A stretch of 64,000 nucleotides of DNA from Microbulbifer variabilis (GCF_023716485.1 NZ_CP092418.1:4496501-4560500), one strand, 5' to 3'. Numbered from the stretch's first letter, positions 49,325 to 58,100 are shown. Made by a program: numbers and translations. Notes: a model not told the origin generated them from the sequence alone.

Positions 49325-52184
49325 GTTTGGTTCCAGAAGTTTTTCCCTGCGTCTGCTCACTGCCGCTATCTGCTGTATCAGTACCGCCTGCAGCAATCAG
49401 TCCGCACTGACACTTGCAGATCTGCCCACGGCCACGGCTGCTTCCACTGAAGAACCTGTATCAGCTCCCCCTGAGTTGATATCGGTTGATCTCGCCACTC
49501 TCGTGCAGAGCTATCAACAAGCACTGGCCAGCCAGCCAGACCCGCAGATTCGCGCACAGATTCGTTTGCGCCTGGCCGATCTGGAAATGGAGCGACTGGA
49601 GCAACATCAGGCGGATAACCCGGAAGTTTCAGTCGGTTTTGCCAGTGCGGTGCAGCACTACCAGACACTCGCCAAAGAGAGCCCTCGAGACGACTATATT
49701 CTCTATCGTCTGGCGCGAGCTCGTGCTATGGATGGCGAAATGCCAGGCGCGCTGCAAGCACTGGAGCGCATCGCCCTGGGCGCGCCTGAGTCACCGTTTA
49801 TGGAGGAGGTTTTATTCCGCCGAGGCGAAGCGGCTTTCAATCGCAAGGAGTATTCGGCAGCGGCACGGGACTTCCGCGCATTGCTGGAGAAGGGCGAAAG
49901 TCCATTTTCCGATAATGCCCGCTATATGCTCGCCTGGTCAGAGTTTAAATCCAGCGATTACCGCCGTTCCACGGAGATATTTCTCGAGTCTCTGGATATT
50001 CTGCAGCAACGTGCCAGCGAAGCAGAGTTACCTCTGGGCCAGAAGCGCCTGCGCGAGGATAGCCTTCGTGGCCTGGCCCTGAATTTTAGTTACCTGGGCG
50101 GTGCCGAAGCTATCGAGTCCTTTAATCCCGACGGTATACCACGAGGTTATCAGCACCTGCTGTACAGCGCCCTGGGCAATTGGTATCGAGAAAAAGAGTT
50201 ATTCCGCAACAGCGCGGATACCTATCTGGCTTTTGTTAAGCACTACCCCAATAGCACTGAAGCGCCATCATTACATTTGCAAGCTATTGAAACACTGCAA
50301 AATGGCGGCTTACACGATGAGGTGCTTCCAACCAAGCGGGAATTTGTACAGCGCTATGGTATTCGCAGTGAGTATTGGCAGCAGGCAGAGACAAGTCAGC
50401 GCGAAGCCCTGGCACAATCACTGCGCCCCTGGCTTGAGGAGTTAGCCCAATTTGACCACGCGCGCGCGCAGGAACTTGCTCAGCTAGCAAGCAAGGCACC
50501 GGCTAATAAAAGTAAACAAAAACAGCAGCTCAAAGCTCAGTCTCGCAAAGCTTACCTAGCGGCAGCGGAACTCTACCGGCAGTTTTCACAGACTTTTCCA
50601 CAGGACCCCCGCACTCCACCAATGGTCTTCCTGATGGCCGAATGTCTCGAGCAGGCTGGCGACTACGCTGGAGCCTGGCGCGCATACAGCCAGGTAGCCT
50701 GGGAATATCAAGACAAGAAGCATGGTGCGGAGGCTGGTTATGCAGCCATTCTTAGCTCGGCACAAGTGCATAAAGAAACACCGGGGCAGGATGCCGAGCA
50801 AAAAATCCTGTGGCTGGATCGCAACATTGAGGCCAGCCTTAAATTTGCCCAGAGCTGGCCGCAGGATAAAAGAGCCTTACCAGTACAACTATCTGCCGCA
50901 GATAAGCTGCTACAACAGTCACGTTTTGCCGAGGCTATTGCCGCCGCACAAGCTGCAGATCAGTGGCAGCCACCAGCGAATAAGGCTCAGCAATTAAATA
51001 TCGCGATGATCCTGGCTCACAGTCACTTTTCATTGAAAGATTATATGGCTGCGGAAGAAGCCTATACCCGTGCGCTGAATATACAGCCTAAGGATAGCCA
51101 TTTGCGCGAGGACACACGCAAGCAACTTCAACTTTCCATCTATAGGCAGGCAGAGTTGGCACTTGCGCAACCAGTACTCACCGAGGATGGCAGAGAAATT
51201 CCCAGTGAGGAGGCGTTGCGCCACCTGCTGCGAATCAGGGAGAGTGGACGCAGCGAAATTGCAGCCACCGCCCAGTATGACGCGATCAATTACCTTATGG
51301 AATTACAGCAGTGGCAGCGTGCCAGTGCTGAACTCGCAGACTTCCGGAGTTTCTATCCTGCACATCAGCTGGCACCTACCCTCGCCGCCAAGGCGGTCGT
51401 TATTTTTGAAGCCTTAAAAATGCCTGCCGCTGCAGCCGGCGAATTACTGCAACTTGCCCAAAATGATCCCGACCGAGAAGTACGTCGCCAATCCTTATTC
51501 CTCGCGGCGGAAAGCTTGCAAAAAGCAGGTGAGTATCAAGGTGCCATTGAGAGTTACCGTAACTACAACAAGCTCTGGCCAAAGCCTGCTGAACAACGTC
51601 TGGAAGCGCAATATCAGTTAGTGCAACTGTACGCGCAAACCAATCAACCTAATAAACAGAATTATTGGCTACAGCAATTAGCAAAAAATTCAGAAAAATC
51701 CCCTCGGGGCCGCTACCTGTCCGCCTATTCCCAAAGCGCATTGGCAGAGCAGAGCTATGAAAAATTCGCTTCATTAAAATTGCACTTGCCGCTAAAAACC
51801 AGTCTCGCCAATAAAAAGCGCGCGATGAAAACCACCGTGGCCGATTATCGCAAGGTTCTCGAGCTGGAAATTGCGGAGTTCACCACCCAGGCCAATTTCC
51901 GTTTAGCTGAAGTTTATCGGCAGCTCAGCCATGACCTGATGGAATCTCAACGCCCCAAAAACCTGAATGACCTTGAGTTGGAGCAGTACGAAATCCTACT
52001 GGAAGAGCAGGCCTTCCCCTTCGAGGAAAAGGCGATAGAGCTGCATCAGGCCAATATTCAGCGCACCAGTGATGGAATTTACGACGACTGGGTCAAACGT
52101 AGTTTTGCCTCACTCGGTGAACTGTTACCCGCACGCTACAAAAAACCGGAAGCAACCCTGGAGTGGAGCCATGCACTGCATTGA
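49317..52184 (+). CDS. Very large TPR lipoprotein
   Basis: A 955-residue lipoprotein: lipobox ISTAC (C25) followed by TPR-type repeats over almost the whole length. Examples are LYRLARARAMDGEMPGALQALER, EVLFRRGEAAFNRKEYSAAARDF, YMLAWSEFKSSDYRRSTEIF and FLMAECLEQAGDYAGAWRAY. It is probably anchored in the outer membrane and reaches through the periplasm. An ATG at 49302 exists, but the GTG at 49317 has a strong AAGGGGGG site and overlaps the upstream stop (GTGAATAG), so it is chosen. It is comparable in type to GltE/GltD-like TPR parts of the Myxococcus gliding machine; direct homology needs profile searches. Confidence 0.78.
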   Translation: MNRFGSRSFSLRLLTAAICCISTACSNQSALTLADLPTATAASTEEPVSAPPELISVDLATLVQSYQQALASQPDPQIRAQIRLRLADLEMERLEQHQADNPEVSVGFASAVQHYQTLAKESPRDDYILYRLARARAMDGEMPGALQALERIALGAPESPFMEEVLFRRGEAAFNRKEYSAAARDFRALLEKGESPFSDNARYMLAWSEFKSSDYRRSTEIFLESLDILQQRASEAELPLGQKRLREDSLRGLALNFSYLGGAEAIESFNPDGIPRGYQHLLYSALGNWYREKELFRNSADTYLAFVKHYPNSTEAPSLHLQAIETLQNGGLHDEVLPTKREFVQRYGIRSEYWQQAETSQREALAQSLRPWLEELAQFDHARAQELAQLASKAPANKSKQKQQLKAQSRKAYLAAAELYRQFSQTFPQDPRTPPMVFLMAECLEQAGDYAGAWRAYSQVAWEYQDKKHGAEAGYAAILSSAQVHKETPGQDAEQKILWLDRNIEASLKFAQSWPQDKRALPVQLSAADKLLQQSRFAEAIAAAQAADQWQPPANKAQQLNIAMILAHSHFSLKDYMAAEEAYTRALNIQPKDSHLREDTRKQLQLSIYRQAELALAQPVLTEDGREIPSEEALRHLLRIRESGRSEIAATAQYDAINYLMELQQWQRASAELADFRSFYPAHQLAPTLAAKAVVIFEALKMPAAAAGELLQLAQNDPDREVRRQSLFLAAESLQKAGEYQGAIESYRNYNKLWPKPAEQRLEAQYQLVQLYAQTNQPNKQNYWLQQLAKNSEKSPRGRYLSAYSQSALAEQSYEKFASLKLHLPLKTSLANKKRAMKTTVADYRKVLELEIAEFTTQANFRLAEVYRQLSHDLMESQRPKNLNDLELEQYEILLEEQAFPFEEKAIELHQANIQRTSDGIYDDWVKRSFASLGELLPARYKKPEATLEWSHALH

Positions 52185-52821
52185 TTTGCGCAATTGCCCC
52201 AGTGGTATTTTTCGCCTCACAGCAACACTACTGATTCTGGCGACACTCAGCGCCTGTGGCAGCCTTCCACTTGGTAAAAATGCTCAACAGAAGGACGCCT
52301 CAATTGAGCATGTAATTACCGAAAACCCCTATTTGGCGAATGCCAAGCGGGTTCCCAAAGAGGCCAGCGTCGCTATGGCTCAGGCACACGAGAGCTTTAA
52401 CAACGGAGATAGCTCAACCGCAGTGCAGCAGCTACAGCAGGTCATTGAACGCTGGCCAGAGCTCTCTGGCCCCTGGCTAAACCTCGGGATAGTACAGCAG
52501 AAAAGTGAACAGGCCGAGCATGCGGAAAATAGCTTTCGCAAGGCGATTGAGGTCAATGACGGTAATGTATTTGCCTGGAATCAGTTGGCTGCACTACTAC
52601 GTGACGCAGGCCGTTTCGAAGAGGCCGAACAGTGCTACCTGCAGGCGCTGAACCTTTGGCCCGACTTTAGCGATGCGCACCGCAATCTGGGTATTCTCTA
52701 TGACCTCTATCTAAACAGGCCGGAAGAGGCATTACAGCAATACCGTTTGGCCCAGAGCAGTCGAGAGCAAGGAGACAAATTACTCGACGCTTGGATATTG
52801 GAACTGGAGCGTAGACTCTGA
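52171..52821 (+). CDS. TPR lipoprotein
   Basis: A 216-residue lipoprotein with lipobox TLSAC (C29) and about four TPR units (AMAQAHESFNNGDSSTAVQQLQQVIERWPELSGPWLNLG, AENSFRKAIEVNDGNVFAWNQLAALLRDAGRFEEAEQCY, ALNLWPDFSDAHRNLGILYDLY). It is smaller than its two neighbours. The frame is open to 52069, but the ATG at 52171 overlaps the previous stop and has GGAG upstream. It likely bridges the large TPR scaffold and the outer membrane. The order TPR-TPR-TPR followed by ExbB/ExbD/ExbD/TonB-like is the most distinctive feature of the operon. Confidence 0.85.
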   Translation: MHCIDLRNCPSGIFRLTATLLILATLSACGSLPLGKNAQQKDASIEHVITENPYLANAKRVPKEASVAMAQAHESFNNGDSSTAVQQLQQVIERWPELSGPWLNLGIVQQKSEQAEHAENSFRKAIEVNDGNVFAWNQLAALLRDAGRFEEAEQCYLQALNLWPDFSDAHRNLGILYDLYLNRPEEALQQYRLAQSSREQGDKLLDAWILELERRL

Positions 52822-53099
52822 TGCGAGATAAATTAATTATTCTAATGTCCATAATATGCGCCTGCTTCACCGCCCGTGCGGATGAAATTACCACACTGGA
52901 ATCCACGGTAATCGGCAGTCAGGAACAGCCCAAGGTGCTGTATATCATCCCTTGGAAGCAAGCCGACAGCCTGCAGCGCCTTGATAGTTCTCTGGCTCAA
53001 AATTTTAATACCGTTTTCAAGCACCAGGAGTTCTCAGAATTGAAACGGGAAATTCAACTGCTCAGTGCCAAGCCGGTTATTGAAGCAAAAAATGAATAG
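52821..53099 (+). CDS. Small exported protein of unknown function
   Basis: A 92-residue exported protein (signal about 1-20, ARA-DE) whose start overlaps the previous stop by one base. The mature part reads ITTLESTVIGSQEQPKVLYIIPWKQADSLQRLDSSLAQNFNTVF and has no motif I recognise. It ends the first half of the motor operon, with a 239-bp gap before the ExbB gene. Its constant link to the TPR genes suggests a small structural partner. Confidence 0.65.
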   Translation: MRDKLIILMSIICACFTARADEITTLESTVIGSQEQPKVLYIIPWKQADSLQRLDSSLAQNFNTVFKHQEFSELKREIQLLSAKPVIEAKNE

Positions 53100-53120
53100 A
53101 AAAAATAATAATACTCATCA

Positions 53121-53152
53121 AGCACCACAAACTAATGTAATCGTGCTTTTTT
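53121..53152 (+). terminator. Weak hairpin plus T tract between the TPR and ExbB halves
   Basis: AGCAC (53121-53125) pairs with GTGCT (53143-53147) across 17 bases and is followed by six T residues. The stem is short, so termination would be partial. It may set different expression for scaffold and motor genes. Confidence 0.4.
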
Positions 53153-53338
53153 GCTGAAACTCAGCACCCCAGTGGAGCAGGGATAAGCCACCACAGGTAT
53201 TTCACTTATCAGGAGATGATTGTCGAGCCCTCATCAGGCCCCACAATATTCATCAGTATCATGTCCGATGTCCATGGAATGGCCGTTTGGCAAAAAAATA
53301 TCGCTAATTAAACACTTACTTCTGTGGAGACACTCATC

Positions 53339-54007
53339 ATGGAATTTACTCAGGCGTTATTGCGCTTTTTCCAGACTGGCGGCCCTTTTATGTATCCTAT
53401 TGCCCTGGTGCTGGTTATCGGCCTCGCTATGGTAGTGGAACGCTGGATTTTTCTTTCCCGCGCTAAGAGCGCCAATCGCCGCGCTTATCTGCAGGTATTA
53501 CCGCTACTGCAAAAACGCAGTTATCAAAATGTATTACAATTGGCCCGGGACAACGATGCTGCGATGGGTCGCATTGCCGCCGCCGGTATTAATACCCTGC
53601 AATTCGCCAAGCGCGAGGAAAATATTGCATTGGCAATCGAAGAGGGCATCCTCGAAGCAGTACCGCGCCTGGAAAAGCGCACCAACTACCTGGCTACCCT
53701 GGCCAATATTGCTACCCTACTCGGTTTGTTAGGCACCATTATGGGCCTTATCGCAGCGTTCACCGCTGTAGCCGCTGCCGACCCTGCGGAAAAAGCCACT
53801 ATGTTGTCTACCAGTATCTCCGTAGCAATGAATACCACCGCATTCGGGCTTATCTCAGCAATTCCCCTTCTGCTATTTAATTCCATGCTACAAAACAAGA
53901 CCAATGAAATTGTAGATAGCCTGCAGATGGCCGGAGTAAAGTTCCTAAATCTGTTGACTATGGGCCGCCCACAAAAAACGGAACAGCAGCGCGCAGTGAA
54001 TGCCTGA
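53339..54007 (+). CDS. ExbB/TolQ/MotA-type proton-channel protein
   Basis: A 222-residue inner-membrane stator protein with three transmembrane segments (about 17-37, 118-142, 160-182) in the ExbB layout and a cytoplasmic loop of about 80 residues after the first. TLLGLLGTIMGLIAAF with T133 and NTTAFGLISAIPLLLF with T166/T167 are the conserved pore-lining regions. ExbB forms a pentamer around two ExbD helices and converts proton flow into movement. The ATG at 53339 has GGAG nine bases upstream; an upstream GTG at 53324 is less likely. It is followed by two ExbD genes. Confidence 0.93.
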   Translation: MEFTQALLRFFQTGGPFMYPIALVLVIGLAMVVERWIFLSRAKSANRRAYLQVLPLLQKRSYQNVLQLARDNDAAMGRIAAAGINTLQFAKREENIALAIEEGILEAVPRLEKRTNYLATLANIATLLGLLGTIMGLIAAFTAVAAADPAEKATMLSTSISVAMNTTAFGLISAIPLLLFNSMLQNKTNEIVDSLQMAGVKFLNLLTMGRPQKTEQQRAVNA

Positions 54008-54018
54008 GGGCTCTCGCC

Positions 54019-54546
54019 ATGTTGAAATTAAATATTCGTCGCCGTGGACACGAGGAAGCAGAGCTCGACATCACCTCTTTTATGAGCCTGATGACCATCC
54101 TGGTTCCTGTACTGCTGCTCAATATGGTGTTTTCCCATATTTCAGTTTTAAAACTCAATCTTCCTGGCATCAGTGATGGAAGCAGTAGTGCAACTGAACA
54201 GGAAAATCGACAGTTGGAACTGGTATTACGCACCGCACATGTTGATATCAATTACCCGGCAGGGCAACTAGTCAGGCGAGTGGAGAATACCGATGGTGAA
54301 CCAGATATGGAAACGGTTTCCCTGATATTGCAGCAGATAAAGCGTAACTTAAGGGAAAAATCCATCGAGAAAGACGACTTGGTCATTCTCTCGGAAAAAG
54401 GTACATCCTACAAAACCCTGGTGGCAGCTATGGATACCGCACGCAGCTATCGAGCAGTAGTTGCCGCATCAGTCGTCGATGCCGAGTTGTTTCCACAGAT
54501 TTCCCTGGGCGATGCCCCCCAGCAAACAACCGTAGTGGGGAAATAA
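54019..54546 (+). CDS. ExbD/TolR-family protein lacking the membrane Asp
   Basis: A 175-residue ExbD-type protein with one transmembrane helix (about 18-37) and a periplasmic domain. In LDITSFMSLMTILVPVLLLN the position of the proton-carrying Asp of ExbD/TolR (NVTPLIDVM pattern) is occupied by Ser23; D17 aligns with the preceding Asn and is not equivalent. The domain contains the periplasmic fold expected (SVLKLNLPG, LVILSEKGTSYKTLVAAMDTAR). It is followed at once by a second ExbD that keeps the Asp. The two probably form a heterodimer in one stator, with only one protonatable arm. Confidence 0.88.
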   Translation: MLKLNIRRRGHEEAELDITSFMSLMTILVPVLLLNMVFSHISVLKLNLPGISDGSSSATEQENRQLELVLRTAHVDINYPAGQLVRRVENTDGEPDMETVSLILQQIKRNLREKSIEKDDLVILSEKGTSYKTLVAAMDTARSYRAVVAASVVDAELFPQISLGDAPQQTTVVGK

Positions 54547-54547
54547 A

Positions 54548-55069
54548 ATGATGCTTAACGCAGCCGCCAAATTACAGGAGCGGCGTCAGCGACAGAAACG
54601 ACAGCAATCGAAGCTCAATCTGGTTTCTCTAATGGACATTTTCACCATTCTGGTATTTTTCCTGTTGGTGAACTCCACTAGTGATGTACAGGTTTTGCAA
54701 ACAGACAAAACTATCAAGCTACCCAAGTCCACTTCTCAGCAAAAGCCGGAAGTTACTACGGTCGTGAGGGTCAATAATCAGCAATTATTCGTTGGTGATC
54801 GCATGATCGTGGGCATTAACGATATTGACGCTGGTAAGGAAAATATCGAGCCCCTCTTGAAGGAACTGGAGTACCGCGCCGAACGCGCCGGTGAACTCAG
54901 CGACGAGCAAAAGCAAAGGGGACGCTCGGTCACCATTATGGGTGACGAGCAGGTTCCCTATAAGTTGCTCAAACAGATTATGCAGACCTGCGCCCAGGCA
55001 GATTACCGCGATATCTCTTTTGCTGTTGAGCAGACAGCACCAATAGATCCCGCGGGGGTGGAAAGCTGA
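54548..55069 (+). CDS. ExbD/TolR-family protein with intact membrane Asp
   Basis: A 173-residue ExbD-type protein. Its transmembrane segment LNLVSLMDIFTILVFFLLVN retains the proton-binding residue D30. A basic, Arg/Gln-rich cytoplasmic N-terminus (QERRQRQKRQQSK) precedes it; the periplasmic domain has LPKSTSQQKPEVTTVVRVNNQQLFV and SVTIMGDEQVPYKLLKQIMQTCAQADY. It starts one base after the stop of the first ExbD gene and one base before the TonB-like gene, so all are coupled. One TolQ-like with two TolR-like proteins is the AglR/AglQ/AglS arrangement of Myxococcus. Confidence 0.93.
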   Translation: MMLNAAAKLQERRQRQKRQQSKLNLVSLMDIFTILVFFLLVNSTSDVQVLQTDKTIKLPKSTSQQKPEVTTVVRVNNQQLFVGDRMIVGINDIDAGKENIEPLLKELEYRAERAGELSDEQKQRGRSVTIMGDEQVPYKLLKQIMQTCAQADYRDISFAVEQTAPIDPAGVES

Positions 55070-55070
55070 T

Positions 55071-56075
55071 ATGAGCACTGCAACCAGCCGCTATGCCCCC
55101 TGGCAACTACAGGAAACCCTGTTGCCCTGGTCTGCTTCCAACCAGGAAGACCAGCGCTTTATAAAGTTCCTGCGTGCAGGGCTTATTGTCTTCGCCGTTT
55201 GCGGTTCCATCGTTACCTTTGCTCCAGTGCCGGAGCTGACCCGGGAACAGGCAGAGCGAGTGCCACCACAACTGGCCAAGGTTATCCTGGAGAAAAAGGA
55301 GCTCCCCAAGCCGAAGCCCAAACCCAAGGCCAAACCAAAGCCTGAGGAAAAAAAACCTGACGCAGAGAAACCCAAAGAAAAACCAGAACCTAAAAAAGTC
55401 GAGAAGGAAAAGCCGAAACCGGCTCCGAAACCCGAGCCCAGTAAAGTAGAGACACCCCCTGTTGCCACTATACAAAAAGCGCGGGAAAAAGCGGCGAGCA
55501 GCGGCATCAATGCCCTGGCCGACGATTTATTGGATATGCGTGAGAGTTTTGATACGGGTGAAGTTACCCGCGGTCAGCTCAGTGCCGGTAACGCCACTGC
55601 CGCACAAACACAGCGCAATATGATCAGCGACAAATCCAAAACTTCAAGCGGTGGAGTCCGGGCCGAAAGTATCAGCACTGACACCGGAGGCGTATCACTG
55701 GCGGGCCGACAAACCACCCGGGTTGAGCAGGCTCAGGCGAAAGGCTCCGCCAAGCAGGCGGCCAGGAGAGTCAGAGGTGAGAAGTTGGCGCGAACTGACA
55801 ATGCCATTCGCGGCATAATGGAGGCCAACAAGGCGGCAATCAATGCGATCTATGACCGTGCCTTACGCCGTGATCCCACCCTGCAGGGTAAAATTACCGT
55901 GCAGCTGGTGATTGAAGCAAACGGCACTATTTCGTCCATCAAGTTGATTGAGAGTGAGCTGAACAACCCCGCCCTGGAGCGTAAGCTGCTGGCGAGGATC
56001 CGCATGATTAACTTTGGTTCTGCGGATGTTAAAGCCACAACCCGCAATTACTCCATCGACTTCCTGCCATCCTGA
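55071..56075 (+). CDS. TonB/AgmX-type energy-transducing protein
   Basis: A 334-residue membrane-anchored protein. One transmembrane helix (about 29-48) is followed by a long Lys/Pro/Glu-rich stretch (about 74-130) that can span the periplasm. A low-complexity linker follows, then an AgmX/PglI-type C-terminal domain (about 240-334: ARTDNAIRGIMEANKAAINAIYDRALRRDPTLQGKITVQLVIEANGTISSIKL). That C-terminal domain is found in myxobacterial gliding proteins and is a TonB-C relative. It would transmit motor force to the TPR/outer-membrane parts. The last gene of the operon; a strong hairpin follows. Confidence 0.92.
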   Translation: MSTATSRYAPWQLQETLLPWSASNQEDQRFIKFLRAGLIVFAVCGSIVTFAPVPELTREQAERVPPQLAKVILEKKELPKPKPKPKAKPKPEEKKPDAEKPKEKPEPKKVEKEKPKPAPKPEPSKVETPPVATIQKAREKAASSGINALADDLLDMRESFDTGEVTRGQLSAGNATAAQTQRNMISDKSKTSSGGVRAESISTDTGGVSLAGRQTTRVEQAQAKGSAKQAARRVRGEKLARTDNAIRGIMEANKAAINAIYDRALRRDPTLQGKITVQLVIEANGTISSIKLIESELNNPALERKLLARIRMINFGSADVKATTRNYSIDFLPS

Positions 56076-56096
56076 TTGGGGTTTTGGATAAATGAC

Positions 56097-56147
56097 ATTG
56101 GCACAGCGGAGCAACCCTTTACAGCTTGCTCGCTGTGCCAATTTCTC
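56097..56147. terminator. Strong bidirectional terminator
   Basis: ATTGGCACAGCGGAGCAA (56097-56114) pairs with TTGCTCGCTGTGCCAAT (56126-56142) with one bulge, followed by TTCTC. It ends the motor operon (+) and the convergent DUF2939-DUF2237 operon (-). Confidence 0.85.
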
Positions 56148-56158
56148 TTCCGCACTGA

Positions 56159-56536
56159 TTAATTCAAATCTGCAGCGTATTGTCGCAGTAGCTGTAGAGG
56201 TACAATCTCCAGAGCTTTCACATGGGTACGCTGTAAAAAAACTCTCGGTGCCCTATCCTGCTGCTGGGCCTCCAACCAGCGGGCGGCGCACAGGCACCAG
56301 CGGTCTCCCGGAGCCAACCCCGGAAACCCGTACTCCTCAATCGGCGTACTCAGGTCGTTGCCACGGCTGCGGGAAAATGCCAAGAACTCATCATTTACTT
56401 CCACACAAACCGTGTGGGAGCCTTGATCCTCTTTGCAGGTGTTGCAGCAGCCGTCGCGAAAAAAACCGGTCATTGGTGCCAGGCTGCAGGGAATAAGTGC
56501 ATCGCCAAACACATTAACCGAACTATCCATCTCCAT
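56159..56536 (-). CDS. DUF2237-family protein
   Basis: A 125-residue soluble protein with the DUF2237 pattern: NVFGDALIPCSLAPMTGFFRDGCC, HTVCVEVNDEFLAFSRSRGNDLSTP, FPGLAPGDRWCLCAARW and THVKALEIVPL. The family is widespread in bacteria and plants and has conserved Cys residues (GCC, CLC) that may bind metal; its function is unknown. The frame is open to 56590, but the ATG at 56536 lies two bases after the DUF2939 stop and gives the family start, so the two are an operon. Confidence 0.88.
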   Translation of the reverse strand: MEMDSSVNVFGDALIPCSLAPMTGFFRDGCCNTCKEDQGSHTVCVEVNDEFLAFSRSRGNDLSTPIEEYGFPGLAPGDRWCLCAARWLEAQQQDRAPRVFLQRTHVKALEIVPLQLLRQYAADLN

Positions 56537-56538
56537 TA

Positions 56539-57156
56539 TCAGCCTTCCCCCTCGGTGCCATTGAGTAATTCGATATCCACCAGCTGCCAATGCAGCCCAT
56601 TGCGCTGCATAATCAACCGCAGTTCTGCCCGGTTGGCCTCCCCGTAATCCGCACTCAGGTGGTTAATATCGGTAAAACGCCATTTGAGACGTCTCCAACT
56701 GCTCTCAGGCTTTTCTTCAGAATCTTGCCGGGTCTGCGGATAGGAATCTGCCTGGGGTGCTGTGTCCTGGCCAAACAACTTTCGTTCGATCCCCTGTAAG
56801 TCCTCACCGCCACGCAACAGGGCTGCGACCCCCTCTGGGGTTACAAACTGTTGCATTAATGGCCCCATGACAAAATTCGCACCGGCGGTTAGTAGCTCAT
56901 CAAATTCCTGTGGAATTGAATTGCCTATAGAAGAGCGCAGCTGTTCCTGTAAACGGACTCTTAAATTGTCACGTAATACCGGAAAGTCCACGTAGCGTTC
57001 CAGCGTATCGATACTCTCTCGCCTTTTTTCTGGCTCTTGCGCACCCGCCATTTGCGCCGCACGCTGCAACTGTTCCATTGCATAAAAGGGCAGTGCCACA
57101 TATCCAGCTGTGATAACCATTATTATCACAGCCCCCGCCCATAGAAATTTCTTCAT
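56539..57156 (-). CDS. DUF2939-domain membrane-anchored protein
   Basis: A 205-residue protein with an N-terminal membrane anchor (about 4-24) and a periplasmic helical domain. YVDFPVLRDNLRVRLQEQL, FVTPEGVAALLRG and the C-terminal beta portion (LKWRFTDINHLSADYG, LIMQRNGLHWQLVDIEL) match DUF2939, whose function is unknown. It is the first gene of a two-gene unit with DUF2237. Its promoter lies in the 170-bp gap shared with the divergent membrane protein. Confidence 0.82.
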   Translation of the reverse strand: MKKFLWAGAVIIMVITAGYVALPFYAMEQLQRAAQMAGAQEPEKRRESIDTLERYVDFPVLRDNLRVRLQEQLRSSIGNSIPQEFDELLTAGANFVMGPLMQQFVTPEGVAALLRGGEDLQGIERKLFGQDTAPQADSYPQTRQDSEEKPESSWRRLKWRFTDINHLSADYGEANRAELRLIMQRNGLHWQLVDIELLNGTEGEG

Positions 57157-57326
57157 TATTACCTTTCCTCTTTACGTCTAAGGGGAATTTTATGCTGAGA
57201 AAGATTCATCACCTAATTTGCCGCTGTACTGGCGTGGCATTGTTCCCACAACGCGCCTGTGCGATATTCGTCTTCAAGGCTCTGCACATCCCAATCCGTT
57301 AACTTTTAATAAGGAAATCAAACAGG

Positions 57327-58073
57327 ATGAGTGATATTTATAAAGCTCCCGAGTCCCAACTTGCCGAAAATAGTGAAGCTGGCGATTTTGGATCACTCGA
57401 GAAAGGCATTGCCGGTGATTATTCCTTTTCTATTGGCGAAGCCATCAATGAGGGCTGGCAGCTGTCGAAAGGCAAAAAGCGCACAGTTTGGTTTGCCATT
57501 ATTCTTTATATCATCGCAATTGCTGCAACCAGTTTTGTTGCCGGCCTACTAACTGGCTACCCAGCATTTGATCTGACAGGGCCCGCTAGTGCATCCCTCT
57601 CATCAACAATCATTTATAACTTGATAACCGGAATCGTAGGGGTTCCCCTAGCTGTGGGGATGATGATGGTGGGCATCAAGATCGCCAGAAAAGAAGAAAC
57701 CTCTGGTACTGAGGTTTTTGCGCACTTCGATAAAATAGTACCCTTATGTGTGACTTACATCATCATGAGCATATTAGTGGGTATTGGTTTCCTTCTACTG
57801 GTAATCCCAGGAATTTATCTGGTCATTGCCTATATGCTGGCTCTCCCCCTGGTAGCTGACCAAAATTTAGGCCCCTGGAAAGCTCTGGAAGCATCCCGCA
57901 AAGCCATTACCAACAACTGGTTTGCTTTTTTGGGCTTCTTTATTGTATTAATTCTTATCTATCTTGTAGGTGGCTTGGCACTGTTGATAGGCCTTATCTG
58001 GGCTCTTCCATTAGCTTCTATTGCATACGGCGTCGCCTACCGCAAAGTTTTTGGTGGCCCTCAAGGTTCCTAA
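57327..58073 (+). CDS. Polytopic membrane protein of unknown function
   Basis: A 248-residue inner-membrane protein with a polar N-terminus of about 50 residues (SDIYKAPESQLAEN, a short motif also seen in other small membrane-protein families) and five to six hydrophobic segments. The layout, including FLLLVIPGIYLVIAYMLALPLVADQNLGPWKALEASRKAITNNWF, is close to the DUF975/glycerophosphoryl-diester-type membrane domain often annotated only as hypothetical. The RDD-family gene starts 27 bases downstream, so it may be the first gene of the RDD-SpoIIM-DUF4129 unit. Confidence 0.7.
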   Translation: MSDIYKAPESQLAENSEAGDFGSLEKGIAGDYSFSIGEAINEGWQLSKGKKRTVWFAIILYIIAIAATSFVAGLLTGYPAFDLTGPASASLSSTIIYNLITGIVGVPLAVGMMMVGIKIARKEETSGTEVFAHFDKIVPLCVTYIIMSILVGIGFLLLVIPGIYLVIAYMLALPLVADQNLGPWKALEASRKAITNNWFAFLGFFIVLILIYLVGGLALLIGLIWALPLASIAYGVAYRKVFGGPQGS

Positions 58074-58100
58074 TTTGTAGCATCTAACAGGAGTGGTAGC

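Noticed and set aside
53220..53435. 71-residue frame before the ExbB gene
   Set aside because: It overlaps the well-supported ExbB start, lacks a ribosome site and has no recognisable features.
55091..55510. 139-residue antisense Gly/Phe-rich frame
   Set aside because: It mirrors the Lys/Pro-rich stretch of the TonB-like protein and has no independent support.
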